From an uncultured Gemmatimonadota bacterium (GTDB taxonomy: Bacteria > Gemmatimonadota > Gemmatimonadetes > Gemmatimonadales > Gemmatimonadaceae): DNA of 24,026 nucleotides. The translations under genes were made by a program, and so were the position numbers. The stretch lies in the NCBI GenBank assembly GCA_946480295.1, contig CAMLIT010000068.1:1-24026 (forward strand). The letters run 5' to 3'. Under the pieces are notes generated by a model. That model was not told where the DNA came from. It did not search any database and saw only the letters and a program-made list of their open reading frames with translations. Below, piece after piece: positions 1 to 7,866 of this stretch; position 1 is the first letter of the stretch, and the number at the start of each line of letters is the position of its first letter.

Positions 1-54
1 ACCCTCGACCCTCGACCCTCGACCCTCGACCCTCGACCCTCGACCCTCGACCCT
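1..54. repeat. 7-bp tandem repeat (ACCCTCG)n
   Basis: Seven perfect copies of ACCCTCG plus a partial eighth fill the first 54 bases and are cut by the window edge. On the minus strand the unit reads CGAGGGT. The array lies directly 3' of the cytochrome c peroxidase gene, and its last bases form part of that gene's TAG stop codon (53-55). The same G/A/T/C unit recurs in degenerate form in the 3571-3760 spacer. Confidence 0.95.
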
Positions 55-1081
55 AGTTCTTCCCGATGTACGCCGCCGGTATCTCCCCCGTCAGCGCCCC
101 GAGCCAGGTCGCGATGGCGTGCGCGTCGTGGTCGGTCAGCTCGCGGCCGAGCTGGTGGCGCGCCATCAGCTTCACCGCCGAGTCGAGGGAGGCGATGGAG
201 CCGTCGTGGAAGTAGGGGCCGGTCTTCGCCACGTTCCGGAGCGAGGCAACCTTGAAGACCATCGCGTCCGACGGGCTCCGCGTCACGGCGAAGCGGCCGC
301 TGTCGGTGCGGGACGGCCAGTCGCGCACGAGCCCCACCTTCTGGAAGCTGTTCCCGCCGACGTAGGCGCCGTTGTGGCAGTTCTGGCAGCCGGCGGCGAC
401 GAAGGTCGCGAACCCCTCGCGCTCGTCGGTGGTCAGCGCCGCCGAGTCGTCCTGCAGGTAGCTGTCCCAGCGCCCCGGCGTCAGCAGGCCGCGCTCGAAG
501 GCGCCGATCGCCTGGCCGACGTTGTCGTACGTGATCGGCTGCGACTCGCGCGGGAACGCGGCGCGGAAGGCCGCGCGGTACGCCGGCGACGCGCGCAGGT
601 GCGCGAGCACCGCGCCACTGTCCGGCATCCCCATCTCGGCGGGGTTGAGGATCGGCCCCTTCGCCTGCGCCTCGACGTCGGGCGCGCGGCCGTCCCAGAA
701 CTGCGCGACGTGCCCGGCGGCGTTGTACACCGACGGCGCGTTGCGGCTCCCCTCCTGCCCGCGGTGGCCCAGGCTGACGCGGCGTCCGTCGGCGCCGTAG
801 CCGTTCAGCGGATGGCAGCCGTTGCACGAGAGATCGTGCGCGTCGGACAGCACCTCCTCGTAGTAGAGCTGCCTGCCTAACGCGACGCGCGCCGCCGTCG
901 CCGGGTTCGTGTTCGACGCGACCGTGGCGGGGAGCGGCGCGAACGCGGCGAGCTGCTGCTGCTGGTAGGCCGCGGTGGCCGTGCCGCCGAGCGAGGCGTG
1001 CTTCGTCTCGCGCTGGCACGCCCAGACCCAGGCGGCCAGCACCCCCGCGGTGGCGAGGATGATGCTTCTGCTGCGCGACAT
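53..1081 (-). CDS. Diheme cytochrome c peroxidase (CcpA/MauG family)
   Basis: A 342-residue exported c-type cytochrome of the bacterial diheme peroxidase family, which reduces H2O2 to water with electrons from small cytochromes in the periplasm. Two CxxCH heme-binding motifs are visible, CNGCH at residues 86-90 and CQNCH at 232-236. Other family-like stretches are QFWDGRAPDVEAQAKGPI (about 127-144), the region around NPAEMGMP (146-153) and TGPYFHDGS (287-295). Met307, in a KLMARHQLG context, is the likely distal ligand of the second heme. The N-terminus is a signal sequence ending near WAC (Cys22); the lipobox is imperfect, so it may be a lipoprotein or simply secreted. The ATG start is supported by a GGAGG Shine-Dalgarno 7 nt upstream. 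It lies 105 bp downstream of the TlpA/CcdA pair, whose products would keep its heme-binding cysteines reduced. Its length is normal for the family. Confidence 0.93.
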   Translation of the reverse strand: MSRSRSIILATAGVLAAWVWACQRETKHASLGGTATAAYQQQQLAAFAPLPATVASNTNPATAARVALGRQLYYEEVLSDAHDLSCNGCHPLNGYGADGRRVSLGHRGQEGSRNAPSVYNAAGHVAQFWDGRAPDVEAQAKGPILNPAEMGMPDSGAVLAHLRASPAYRAAFRAAFPRESQPITYDNVGQAIGAFERGLLTPGRWDSYLQDDSAALTTDEREGFATFVAAGCQNCHNGAYVGGNSFQKVGLVRDWPSRTDSGRFAVTRSPSDAMVFKVASLRNVAKTGPYFHDGSIASLDSAVKLMARHQLGRELTDHDAHAIATWLGALTGEIPAAYIGKN

Positions 1082-1132
1082 GACTTCGCCTCCGGGTACG
1101 TATCCACCGTACCGTAGGGCGGAATCCGCGCG

Positions 1133-1153
1133 CGGGGCGTCGGGCGCGCCCCG
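1133..1153 (-). terminator. GC hairpin between tlpA-like and peroxidase genes
   Basis: A 7-bp perfect stem (CGGGGCG / CGCCCCG) with a 7-nt loop follows the thioredoxin stop codon. It has no T-tract, so it may be an attenuator or a weak terminator that separates the peroxidase gene from the upstream pair. This is a structural observation only. Confidence 0.35.
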
Positions 1154-1186
1154 GAAAGCGAGGTGCGGAGAGCCCCCGCCGAGCCG

Positions 1187-1714
1187 CTACAGTGCCTTCC
1201 TGATCGCCGCGTCGAGGTCCTGGTCGCCGCCGAGTCCCGTGTACACCACGCGACCCGTGCGGTCGAGGACGACGACATACGACGTCGCCGGCGCGTCGTA
1301 CGCGCCGGTCGCCGCGCCCTTCGCGTCGAAGTACTGCTCGCCGGGCAGCCCGTGCTTCTGCACGAAGAGCCGCACGCGCTCCGGCGACTCGTTCACCGAG
1401 ACGGCGACGCCGACGAAGCGCACCCGCCCGCGGTACTTCGCCGCGACGGACTTCAGCGTCGGCTCGAGCTCGCGACAGTTCGGGCACCACGTCGCCCAGA
1501 ACTCGATCAGCGTCGGCCCCTGCCCGACGATGCGCGCGAGGTCGAACGGCCGGCCGTCGAGCGTCTGCACCACCGCCGCTGGCGCGCGCGTCCCCAGCTC
1601 GAGCCCCATCTCCTGCGCCCGCGCGACACGGGGCGCGACGACGGCGGCGAGCCCGGCGAACGCCGCGGCGGTGGCGAGCCGACGTGCGGTGAGCAGTGGC
1701 GACGACTGTCTCAT
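1187..1714 (-). CDS. TlpA/ResA-family periplasmic thioredoxin
   Basis: A 175-residue thiol-disulfide oxidoreductase. An N-terminal signal segment (residues 11-33, ending ARAQ) precedes a thioredoxin fold of the AhpC/TSA-Redoxin type. The active site is WCPNC (76-80) after EFWAT, and the cis-proline is Pro142 in the APATSYV context. The family reduces apocytochrome c cysteines or other periplasmic disulfides. The ATG at 1714 was chosen over a longer reading because signal-peptide-like sequence begins there and because it overlaps the stop of the CcdA-like gene as ATGA, a translational-coupling arrangement. The upstream extension is only the shadow of the neighbour. CcdA-like protein would be its electron donor, and the peroxidase downstream is a plausible client. 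Confidence 0.9.
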   Translation of the reverse strand: MRQSSPLLTARRLATAAAFAGLAAVVAPRVARAQEMGLELGTRAPAAVVQTLDGRPFDLARIVGQGPTLIEFWATWCPNCRELEPTLKSVAAKYRGRVRFVGVAVSVNESPERVRLFVQKHGLPGEQYFDAKGAATGAYDAPATSYVVVLDRTGRVVYTGLGGDQDLDAAIRKAL

Positions 1715-2442
1715 ATCAGCACCTGTCCCATCTTGACGAGATAGTACTCGGCGACGCCGAGCATGACGAGCGCGAAGCCGCGCTTGATCCACACCATCCA
1801 GAACCCCGCGCGCGGCAGCCTCGCCAGCGAGCCGGAGAAGAGGCCGGCGACGACGAGCAGCGCGCACATGCCGAGCGAGAACACGAAGAGATAGGCGAAC
1901 CCGAGCACCGCGCTCTTCGTCGTCGTCACCCACGTCAGCACCGCCGCCATCACCGGCGCCCCGCACGGCGCGGCGACGAGCCCCGACATCGCCCCCATGA
2001 CGAGCGCGCCCGAGAAGCGACCCGCCGTGCCCGCGGTGGACGCCCGCGCGAGGAGCGCCGACGGCACGCGCACCGGCAGGACGTCGAGCATGGCCAGCGC
2101 CGCGAGCACGAGCACGTTGGCCATGGCGAAGTACAACCAGGGATTCGTACTCACGCTGCCGAAGAGCGTTCCCGTGAGCCCGGCGAAGACGCCGAGCGCG
2201 GAGTACACCAGGGCGAGCCCGAGCACGTAGGTCAGCGTCAGCGCGAGCGGGCGCCAGCGGCGCCGCCCGGGAACGCCCGCCGTGCGCGCGGCGGCCTCCT
2301 CCCCCCCGACGATCGCGACCGTGATCGGGATCATGGGGTAGATGCAGGGGGTGAAGCTCGTGAGCACGCCCCCCGCGAACAGCAGCGGGAGCGCCAGCGC
2401 GGGGTTCGCGCTGAGGGTGGCGGAGAGGTGCGAGAAGTCCAC
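1711..2442 (-). CDS. CcdA/DsbD-type transmembrane electron carrier
   Basis: A 243-residue, six-to-eight-helix membrane protein matching the transmembrane (beta) domain of DsbD or CcdA, which carries reducing equivalents from cytoplasmic thioredoxin across the inner membrane. The two redox cysteines lie in classic contexts: Cys33 in SFTPCIYPMIPI and Cys160 in VAAPCGAPVM. It lacks the N- and C-terminal periplasmic domains of full DsbD, so the separate thioredoxin encoded next to it would take the place of the C-terminal domain. The start is GTG (CAC at 2440-2442 on the plus strand) and no clear Shine-Dalgarno precedes it. No in-frame ATG is available until Met37, inside the first conserved motif. 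Its last 4 bases overlap the TlpA-like gene. Confidence 0.9.
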   Translation of the reverse strand: MDFSHLSATLSANPALALPLLFAGGVLTSFTPCIYPMIPITVAIVGGEEAAARTAGVPGRRRWRPLALTLTYVLGLALVYSALGVFAGLTGTLFGSVSTNPWLYFAMANVLVLAALAMLDVLPVRVPSALLARASTAGTAGRFSGALVMGAMSGLVAAPCGAPVMAAVLTWVTTTKSAVLGFAYLFVFSLGMCALLVVAGLFSGSLARLPRAGFWMVWIKRGFALVMLGVAEYYLVKMGQVLI

Positions 2443-2649
2443 GGAGGAAGAAGCTACGTCGCGCCGGCGTGTGATGACACGGCTCGCCCCCGCTTCAATG
2501 ACCCTCCGGTCCGCGGGGTTCCCGCGCCGCGATCGGCGGACGACCTGCGGGAGATCTTCGGGCCGCTAAGAAGGCGCTAAGGGCGTTGCTGCCGAGCCTT
2601 CGCGACAGTCCAGAAGGTAGACCCGTTCTGCCCTCGTCTCCCAATCCTC
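2443..2649. other. Divergent intergenic region
   Basis: These 207 bp separate two divergently transcribed genes, so both promoters should lie here. I could not pick a convincing -35/-10 pair. The element GCTAAG occurs twice (within 2560-2580, GCTAAGAAGGCGCTAAGG). No open reading frame is credible. Confidence 0.4.
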
Positions 2650-3570
2650 ATGCGCTCCCGAATCCGCTTCCTCGTCGCCGCGCTCGCGCTCGGCCCGGCC
2701 ATGCTCGACGCCCAGAGCGCGACCCCAGGCCCCGCCGACAGCACTCCCGCCGCCGGAGCTTCCGCCAGCGCCGACGCCGGCATCGACGCCACGCCGAAGG
2801 TGACCTACGGCGCCACCGCCGGCGCGCTGGGACTGAGCGATGGACGGACGCAGACGGGGGTCACCGCGGTGCTTCGCTGGCACCCCGGCGCGGGGTTCGC
2901 CCTCGGGATGACGCCGGCGTTCGCGCAGTCCATCTATCCCTCCTCGCTCGGCGGCGGCAGCACGAGCGGGCTCACGGACCTCCCGCTCGAGCTGTCGTAC
3001 GATCACAGCTTCCACTCGACGACGCTCGGCGTCGGCTTCGGCGTGTCGCTGCCGGTGGGGGACACCGCCACGGGCTTCGGGAGCGGGAGCGTGGGCTATA
3101 GCGTGAACGTCGGGGCGAGCTTCCAGCCGACGGACCGGATCTCGGTGTACGCGGGCGCCGGCCGCCCGCTGACGGACTACGCCCTCTCCGGCGCGCTCGG
3201 CGGCTCGAACGCGACGTGGGGCGATCTCGAGGGGTCGTACCAGTTCACGAGCCGCGTCGGCGGGACGCTGGGCTTCGACGGGGACCTGGCGAGCAGCGAC
3301 AGCCTCGGGGCGGCGCGCACGCTCGCCGGCGGCGTGTCGATCGCCGTGGCCGGGCCGTTGACGTTGACGGCGAACGCGGCGCACGGCATCAGCGGCCCGG
3401 CGGCCAGCTGGCAGTTCTCGCTCGGCATCGGCACCGACTTCGCCGGCCTCCAGAGCCTCGGCTCCTCGTCACCGGTGCAGCGGATGGTCTCCGCCCTCGG
3501 CGGCAGGTCGCACGCGGGGAGCACCGGAAGGCCGACGTGGGCGGGAGGGGGGACGCACGGGAGGCCGTGA
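2650..3570 (+). CDS. Probable outer-membrane beta-barrel protein, function unknown
   Basis: A 306-residue exported protein. A signal peptide (residues 1-22, cleavage after LDAQ) is followed by a Ser/Ala/Pro-rich linker to about residue 48. Then come alternating Gly-rich amphipathic strands (for example VTYGATAGALGL, AVLRWHPGAGFALGM, TTLGVGFGVSLPVG, SVGYSVNVGASFQP, GPLTLTANAAHGI, WQFSLGIGTDF) typical of a transmembrane beta-barrel. It may resemble the poorly defined 'outer membrane transporter' or porin-like families, but I see no diagnostic motif. The barrel seems to end near residue 265, and the last 40 residues are low-complexity Gly/Ser/Arg without a terminal aromatic. That is unusual for a barrel and may reflect altered reading of the 3' end. 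No good Shine-Dalgarno precedes the ATG. Confidence 0.75.
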   Translation: MRSRIRFLVAALALGPAMLDAQSATPGPADSTPAAGASASADAGIDATPKVTYGATAGALGLSDGRTQTGVTAVLRWHPGAGFALGMTPAFAQSIYPSSLGGGSTSGLTDLPLELSYDHSFHSTTLGVGFGVSLPVGDTATGFGSGSVGYSVNVGASFQPTDRISVYAGAGRPLTDYALSGALGGSNATWGDLEGSYQFTSRVGGTLGFDGDLASSDSLGAARTLAGGVSIAVAGPLTLTANAAHGISGPAASWQFSLGIGTDFAGLQSLGSSSPVQRMVSALGGRSHAGSTGRPTWAGGGTHGRP

Positions 3571-3582
3571 TGGAGGGCAGGG

Positions 3583-3755
3583 GCGAGGGTTGAGGGTCGA
3601 GAGAGGGGACGCGGGACGCGGGACGCGCGGCGCGTCCGACCGGTCGAGATCCGGCGCGCACGCATGCCGAGGTGTTCCTCGAGACGCAGTCACGCCACCA
3701 CGCGTCCCGCGTCCCCACCGCCTCCCTCTCGACTCTCGACCCTAAACCCTCTCCC
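3583..3755. repeat. Imperfect inverted repeat built from 7-bp units in a convergent spacer
   Basis: The spacer between two convergent genes has a left arm at about 3583-3628 (GAGGGTTGAGGGTCGAGAG, then GGGACGC three times in tandem at 3606-3626). The right arm, about 3700-3755, is its degenerate reverse complement (GCGTCCC twice at 3702-3715, then CTCTCGACTCTCGACCCT). The arms could pair in RNA from either direction. The right arm runs into the TAG stop of the Tat-protein gene. Confidence 0.8.
3621..3637. terminator. Palindrome GGACGCGC-G-GCGCGTCC, possible bidirectional terminator
   Basis: A perfect 17-bp palindrome with 8-bp arms about one central base follows the beta-barrel gene by 50 bp, in the convergent spacer. 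It has no T-tract. In RNA a few central bases would form the loop. A terminator role is inferred from position. Confidence 0.35.
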
Positions 3756-4452
3756 TTGCTCGAAGCAACCACCTCGCCCCCTCCCCATCCCCCGCCCACA
3801 GCGCGACGCCTAACGGCGAGCCGAGCACCACGAGCGTGCCGCGCCCGATGCGCCGACGGATCGCCGCGGGCATGCCGTCGACGCGCGCGATGATGGCCGC
3901 GTCTCCCTGCGGCGCCGTGAGCGGTACCAGGCGGCTGAAGTCGCGCACTCGCGCGGCGGAGGGCCAGGTGTAGTCGACGTAGGGGATGCCGCCTGACGAC
4001 GGGTGCCTGGGCCAGAGCGGCACCGGGGCGCCGGCGTGGATCCCGAACCGGTCGCGCAACGCGTCCCGGTGCGCGCGGAAGTCCGGGCTCGCCTCGTCGG
4101 CGAAGCCGGCGCCCGATTCGAGGATCACGGTCGCTCCCTCCCGCAGCGCGGCCGACATCGCGTCGGCGAGGGCGGGTGGGATCGCCAGCGCGGCGGGCAC
4201 GATCACCACGTTGCAGCGTGGAAGCGACTCGGCGGCGGCGCGAACGTACGCCGTGCCGGTGCCCGCCAGGGCGGACTCGTAGCCCGCGAGCGACTCGCGC
4301 ATGGCGCACTGGTCGCGCAGGTCGACGATCGCGCAGGCGACGCGCGACTCGTCTGGCGGCGGGCCGACGCGCCGGCGCAGGCCGGCGGGGAGCGCCAGCC
4401 CGGCGACGCCGGCCGCCGCGCAGCCGAGGAAGCGCCGGCGCGAGAGGTCCAC
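3742..4452 (-). CDS. Tat-exported protein of unknown function (GATase-like fold suspected)
   Basis: A 236-residue protein with a twin-arginine signal. SRRRFLG (residues 4-10) is followed by a hydrophobic Ala/Gly/Leu segment ending in PAGLRRR, which predicts folded export through the Tat system. The mature part has alternating strand/helix stretches such as NVVIVPAALAIPPALADAMSA, EGATVILESGAGF and GTLVVLGSPLGVALW. These suggest a class-I glutamine-amidotransferase-like or ThuA-like alpha/beta fold without an obvious catalytic Cys. Start is GTG, one base after the TGA of the TIM-barrel gene, so translation is probably coupled. This context suggests a role in carbohydrate metabolism, but I cannot name a function. 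Its TAG stop merges with the repeat that follows. Confidence 0.75.
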   Translation of the reverse strand: MDLSRRRFLGCAAAGVAGLALPAGLRRRVGPPPDESRVACAIVDLRDQCAMRESLAGYESALAGTGTAYVRAAAESLPRCNVVIVPAALAIPPALADAMSAALREGATVILESGAGFADEASPDFRAHRDALRDRFGIHAGAPVPLWPRHPSSGGIPYVDYTWPSAARVRDFSRLVPLTAPQGDAAIIARVDGMPAAIRRRIGRGTLVVLGSPLGVALWAGDGEGARWLLRARERV

Positions 4453-4453
4453 G

Positions 4454-5293
4454 TCAGAGCCGTCCGGAGATGAGCCGGTCGATCGCGCGCGCCGTGTCCT
4501 GGAGCTGCTGGTCGGCCGCGTAGCGGTAGCGCGCCTCCATCTCGGCGACGAGCCAGCCGTCGTAGCCGACCTTCATCATCGCCGCGCGGATCGCGGGCCA
4601 GTCGTTGTCGCCGAGGAAGAGGTTCGTGTAGACGCTCTGGTCACCGCAGCGGCCGCGGTGCTTCAGCACGTCCTTCAGGTGGATGCGCGTGATCCGCGGG
4701 CCGTGCATCTCGATCCACTGCTCGGCGAAGCCGGTGTCGTGGATGTTGCCGACGTCGAGATGGATGCCGACCGCCGGGCTGTTCACGTCGTCGAGGAAGA
4801 GCCGGAACTCGCGCGGGCTCATGAGGAAGCGCTGCTCGGAGTTGCAGTTCTCGCAGCCGATGCGCACGCCGGCGCGTGCCGCCGTCTCGCCGAGCGCCTT
4901 CAGCGCATCCACGCAGCGCCGGTAGACCTCCTCGTATGGCACCTCCTCGGTCACGAGGCCGGCGACGACGAGGATCGCGTCGGTGCCGAGGAGCTGCGCG
5001 GTCTCGATCTGCCGCTCGACGATGCGCGCGGCCTGCGCGCGGATCTTCGGGTCGCGCGCCGAGAGCGGCGAGGCCCAGTGGAGGCCGGTGGACACGTTCG
5101 ACACGACGAGGCCCGCGTCCTCGACCTTCCGCCGCAGCGCGCGGACATCGGCGTCGGTGGTCGTCATCTGGAACCACGGCATGTCGCCGAGCCAGAGCTC
5201 GATGCCGTCGAAGCCGGCGTCCTTCACGAGCCGCAGCCCCCGCTCGAGCCCCCACTCCCTGCGGATCATGTTGTCGCCGATGGCTTTCTTCAT
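4454..5293 (-). CDS. Sugar phosphate isomerase/epimerase (xylose isomerase-like TIM barrel)
   Basis: A 279-residue AP-endonuclease-2/xylose-isomerase-like TIM barrel. Members isomerise or epimerise sugars or act on inositol-type substrates using a divalent metal. The metal-site residues can be read in order: Glu148 in GCENCN, Asp180 in HLDVGN, His205 in RIHLKD and Glu251 (or 253) in LVAEME. FDGIELWLGD (28-37) is the usual first strand with Glu32. There is no signal peptide, so it is cytoplasmic, although its partner gene encodes a Tat-exported protein. ATG start with GAGG 6 nt upstream. Substrate cannot be assigned from sequence; paralogues in soil bacteria are numerous and mostly uncharacterised. 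Confidence 0.88.
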   Translation of the reverse strand: MKKAIGDNMIRREWGLERGLRLVKDAGFDGIELWLGDMPWFQMTTTDADVRALRRKVEDAGLVVSNVSTGLHWASPLSARDPKIRAQAARIVERQIETAQLLGTDAILVVAGLVTEEVPYEEVYRRCVDALKALGETAARAGVRIGCENCNSEQRFLMSPREFRLFLDDVNSPAVGIHLDVGNIHDTGFAEQWIEMHGPRITRIHLKDVLKHRGRCGDQSVYTNLFLGDNDWPAIRAAMMKVGYDGWLVAEMEARYRYAADQQLQDTARAIDRLISGRL

Positions 5294-5404
5294 GGCGCCT
5301 CGAGGTGCGGGTCGCGGCCGCGCGGAGGATCGGATGCGCCAATCATGGGCGGCGCGGACCGACGGCGTAAGGTGCGCGCCCTCCGCCCCTCGCTCGGCGG
5401 CCGC

Positions 5405-6865
5405 TCACGCCACGGCGATGCTCCGCCACCTCCCCTGCTGGAAGCGCCACACGCTCAGGACGCAGCGCGTCGCGTGGCCGGCCAGGATCGCCAGCCAGAT
5501 GTCGATCGGGTGCAGCGTGCCGACGCGCGAGATCACGAAGCAGGCCCCGAGCGGCACCACGAGCTGCGACACGATGGAGATGTAGAGTGGGCTCTTCGTG
5601 TCGCCCGTCCCCTGCAGGCCGCCGGTGAAGGTGAGCGCGACGGCGATGAACGCGCCGCTCACGCTCAGCACGCGCAGGAGCTGCACGCCGAGGTCGACGA
5701 CGACCGGATCGTGCATGCCGAAGATCGCGAGGAGCTGGCGCGGCAGGAACCAGAAGCAGGCGCCGATGGCCACCGCGCCGGTGAAGCCGAAGCGGGCGGC
5801 GACGTGCACCGCCGCCTTCGTCCGCTCCGGCCGACCCGCGCCGAGGTTCTGGCCGGCCATCGCCGCGGCGGCGCCGAGGAGCCCCTGCGACGTCCACGTC
5901 ACCAGCGAGAACAGCTCCGTGTAGGAGATGGCGAACGCCGCCTGCGCCGCGGCGCTCTGCGCCAGCGAGCCGATGAACGCGAGCAGCAGCACGCCGCCGA
6001 TGTTCATGGCGATCCCCTGGAAGCCCGTCGGCAGCCCGAAGCGGAAGAGCGAGCGGATGATCCCCCAGTCCGGGGCCCAGCTCCCGCCGCGCGGGAAGCA
6101 CACGACCCACCCCCCGCGCCAGAGCTTCCACAGCGCGTACACGCCGATCGTGCCGGAGGCGATGGACGTGCCGATCGCCGCGCCCTTCGTGCCGAAGCGC
6201 GGGATGGGGCCGAACCCGTGGATGAGCGTGACGTTGAGGACCACGTTGAGCGCGGTCATCGTCAGGCCGAGGATCATCGGCGTGCGGGCGTCCCCCGCCG
6301 AGCGCAGCGCGCCGCCCACCATGAAGTAGATGAGCATCCCGCTGCTGCAGACGAACATGATGCGGAGGAAGGGCAGCGCCTCGTGCTGCACCGCCGGCGC
6401 CGCGTTCACGAGCACGAGCAGCCGCGGGGCGAGGAAGTAGCCGAAGGGCGCGAACACCCCGAAGGCGAGCGCGATCGCGGCGAGGAATGCCTGGTAGACG
6501 GTGCGATCCGCCATCTCGCCGTCCCCCGCGCCGACGTACCGCGAGACGAGGACGCTCATCCCCATGAACATCGAGGAGCCGAACACGATGACGACGAGAA
6601 AGATCTGCCAGCTCACGCCGATCGCCGCGTTGCCCGTGAACCCCACGAGGTGGCCGACGAGCGCGTGATCGACCATCCCCTGCATGCCGCCGATCATGTT
6701 GGTGAGCACCGCCGGCCACGCCAGCTTCCACACCGCCGGCGCCAGCGGACCGTCGACCAGCGAGCGGTCGAAGCGTCGCCGGCCGGGCGGCGGCGCTGGC
6801 GGCGCCGGTTCGACAGGGCCGGCGTCCGGCGCGACGGGAGTGGGGATGGGGGCGGAGGAGGTCAT
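5405..6865 (-). CDS. MATE-family multidrug/Na+ efflux transporter
   Basis: A 486-residue polytopic membrane protein of the MATE/NorM type, which exports drugs or toxic cations in exchange for Na+ or H+. A Pro/Ala-rich cytoplasmic N-terminus of about 30 residues precedes about 12 helices. Family-like stretches include WPAVLTNMIGGMQGMVDHAL (about 50-69), MFMGMSVLVSRYVGAGD, AGDARTPMILGLTMTALNVV, GLPTGFQGIAMNIGG, AMAGQNLGAG and GGLQGTGDTKSPLY. The start was set at the ATG at 6865. Longer readings run into the sigma-factor gene and consist of shadow sequence. It is the last gene of the VOC-VOC-sigma-MATE cluster, 28 bp after the sigma gene, so it could be part of that sigma factor's own regulon. 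Confidence 0.92.
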   Translation of the reverse strand: MTSSAPIPTPVAPDAGPVEPAPPAPPPGRRRFDRSLVDGPLAPAVWKLAWPAVLTNMIGGMQGMVDHALVGHLVGFTGNAAIGVSWQIFLVVIVFGSSMFMGMSVLVSRYVGAGDGEMADRTVYQAFLAAIALAFGVFAPFGYFLAPRLLVLVNAAPAVQHEALPFLRIMFVCSSGMLIYFMVGGALRSAGDARTPMILGLTMTALNVVLNVTLIHGFGPIPRFGTKGAAIGTSIASGTIGVYALWKLWRGGWVVCFPRGGSWAPDWGIIRSLFRFGLPTGFQGIAMNIGGVLLLAFIGSLAQSAAAQAAFAISYTELFSLVTWTSQGLLGAAAAMAGQNLGAGRPERTKAAVHVAARFGFTGAVAIGACFWFLPRQLLAIFGMHDPVVVDLGVQLLRVLSVSGAFIAVALTFTGGLQGTGDTKSPLYISIVSQLVVPLGACFVISRVGTLHPIDIWLAILAGHATRCVLSVWRFQQGRWRSIAVA

Positions 6866-6893
6866 CGGCGAGGTACGAAGAGAATGCGCTGTC

Positions 6894-7859
6894 TCAGAGC
6901 TGCGTCGGCATCCCGAAGGTCGGGAACAGCTTCTCGGTATCGAGGAAGTAATGCAAGCCGGCGATCGCGTCGCCGTCCAGCTCGAGGAGCACGAGGCCCC
7001 ACGGCGTGGCTCCACGCTCCTTGTACTGCGCGAACGCCGGCAGGCCGTTCGCCATTCCCACGGGGACGAGGCACGAGCCGCGGCAGCCCGCGCCGTAGGT
7101 GAGCATCCAGCGCGCGATCGAGGCACGGCCGCGCAGCCACAGCTCGTACGGCGGCATGGACATCGTCGCCTCCTCGCGCAGCAGCGTGGAGAGCGCGTCG
7201 ATGTCGTACCGCTCGAAGGCGTCCACGTAGCGCGCGAGCAGCGCGTCCTGCTCCGCGGAGAGCGGCCGCGGCACCGATGCGGGGCTGCGTGCGTCGAGCG
7301 TGGCGCGCGCCCGCTGGAGCGCGCTGTTCACCGCGGGGACGCTCATCCCGAGCGCCGCCGCGGCCTCCGCGGCCGACCAGCTCAGCACCTGCGTCAGGAG
7401 CAGCACCGCGCGCTGCCGCGGCGGCAGGTACTGCAGTGCCGCCACGAACGCGAGGCGGATGCTCTCCTTCAGGATCGCTCGCTCGGCGGGATCGCACTCC
7501 CCCTCCGCGGGGAGCGCGAGCACGTCGGGAATCGGTTCCACCCAGTGCTCGCGCGACCGCGTCGAGAGCGTCATCCCGTCGGTGACCGCGGCCGGCTCGG
7601 CGTACGCATCGGTCGGGCGCACGCGCACGCGCTTCGACGCCTCGAGCGTGTCGAGGCAGACGTTCGTCGCGATGCGATAGAGCCAGGTGCCGAGCGACGA
7701 CTGCTCGCGGAATCGATCCATCCCCTTCCACGCCCGCAGCATCGTCTCCTGCACGGCGTCCTCGGCGTCGAGGACGGAGCCGAGCATGCGGTAGCAGTGG
7801 CCCGTGAGGGCGGGACGATGCCGCTCGAGCAGGTCGGCGGGAAAGGCCGCGGCCGACAT
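6894..7859 (-). CDS. ECF sigma factor with C-terminal SnoaL-like domain (SigJ/TIGR02960-like)
   Basis: A 321-residue extracytoplasmic-function sigma factor. Region 2 spans about 13-75 ([24 protein letters not shown], shown as HCYRMLGS ... [12 protein letters not shown]; then [12 protein letters not shown]). Region 4 spans about 133-188 ([39 protein letters not shown]). After a linker, residues about 204-316 form a SnoaL/NTF2-like domain, which in this family replaces a separate anti-sigma factor and modulates activity. No anti-sigma gene is adjacent, which fits. The ATG lies 7 bp after the stop of the VOC gene, so the genes are probably co-transcribed. The TIGR02960/SigG assignment comes from recognised motifs and length, not from a search. 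Confidence 0.9.
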   Translation of the reverse strand: MSAAAFPADLLERHRPALTGHCYRMLGSVLDAEDAVQETMLRAWKGMDRFREQSSLGTWLYRIATNVCLDTLEASKRVRVRPTDAYAEPAAVTDGMTLSTRSREHWVEPIPDVLALPAEGECDPAERAILKESIRLAFVAALQYLPPRQRAVLLLTQVLSWSAAEAAAALGMSVPAVNSALQRARATLDARSPASVPRPLSAEQDALLARYVDAFERYDIDALSTLLREEATMSMPPYELWLRGRASIARWMLTYGAGCRGSCLVPVGMANGLPAFAQYKERGATPWGLVLLELDGDAIAGLHYFLDTEKLFPTFGMPTQL

Positions 7860-7866
7860 CGTCCGG

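Noticed and set aside
1..54. CRISPR array
   Set aside because: The units are 7 bp with no spacers; this is a simple tandem repeat.
4301..7102. 933-residue plus-strand open frame
   Set aside because: It is antisense to the TIM-barrel and MATE genes and its translation is Arg/Ala/His/Asp-rich without hydrophobic cores or motifs, typical of a GC-rich shadow frame.
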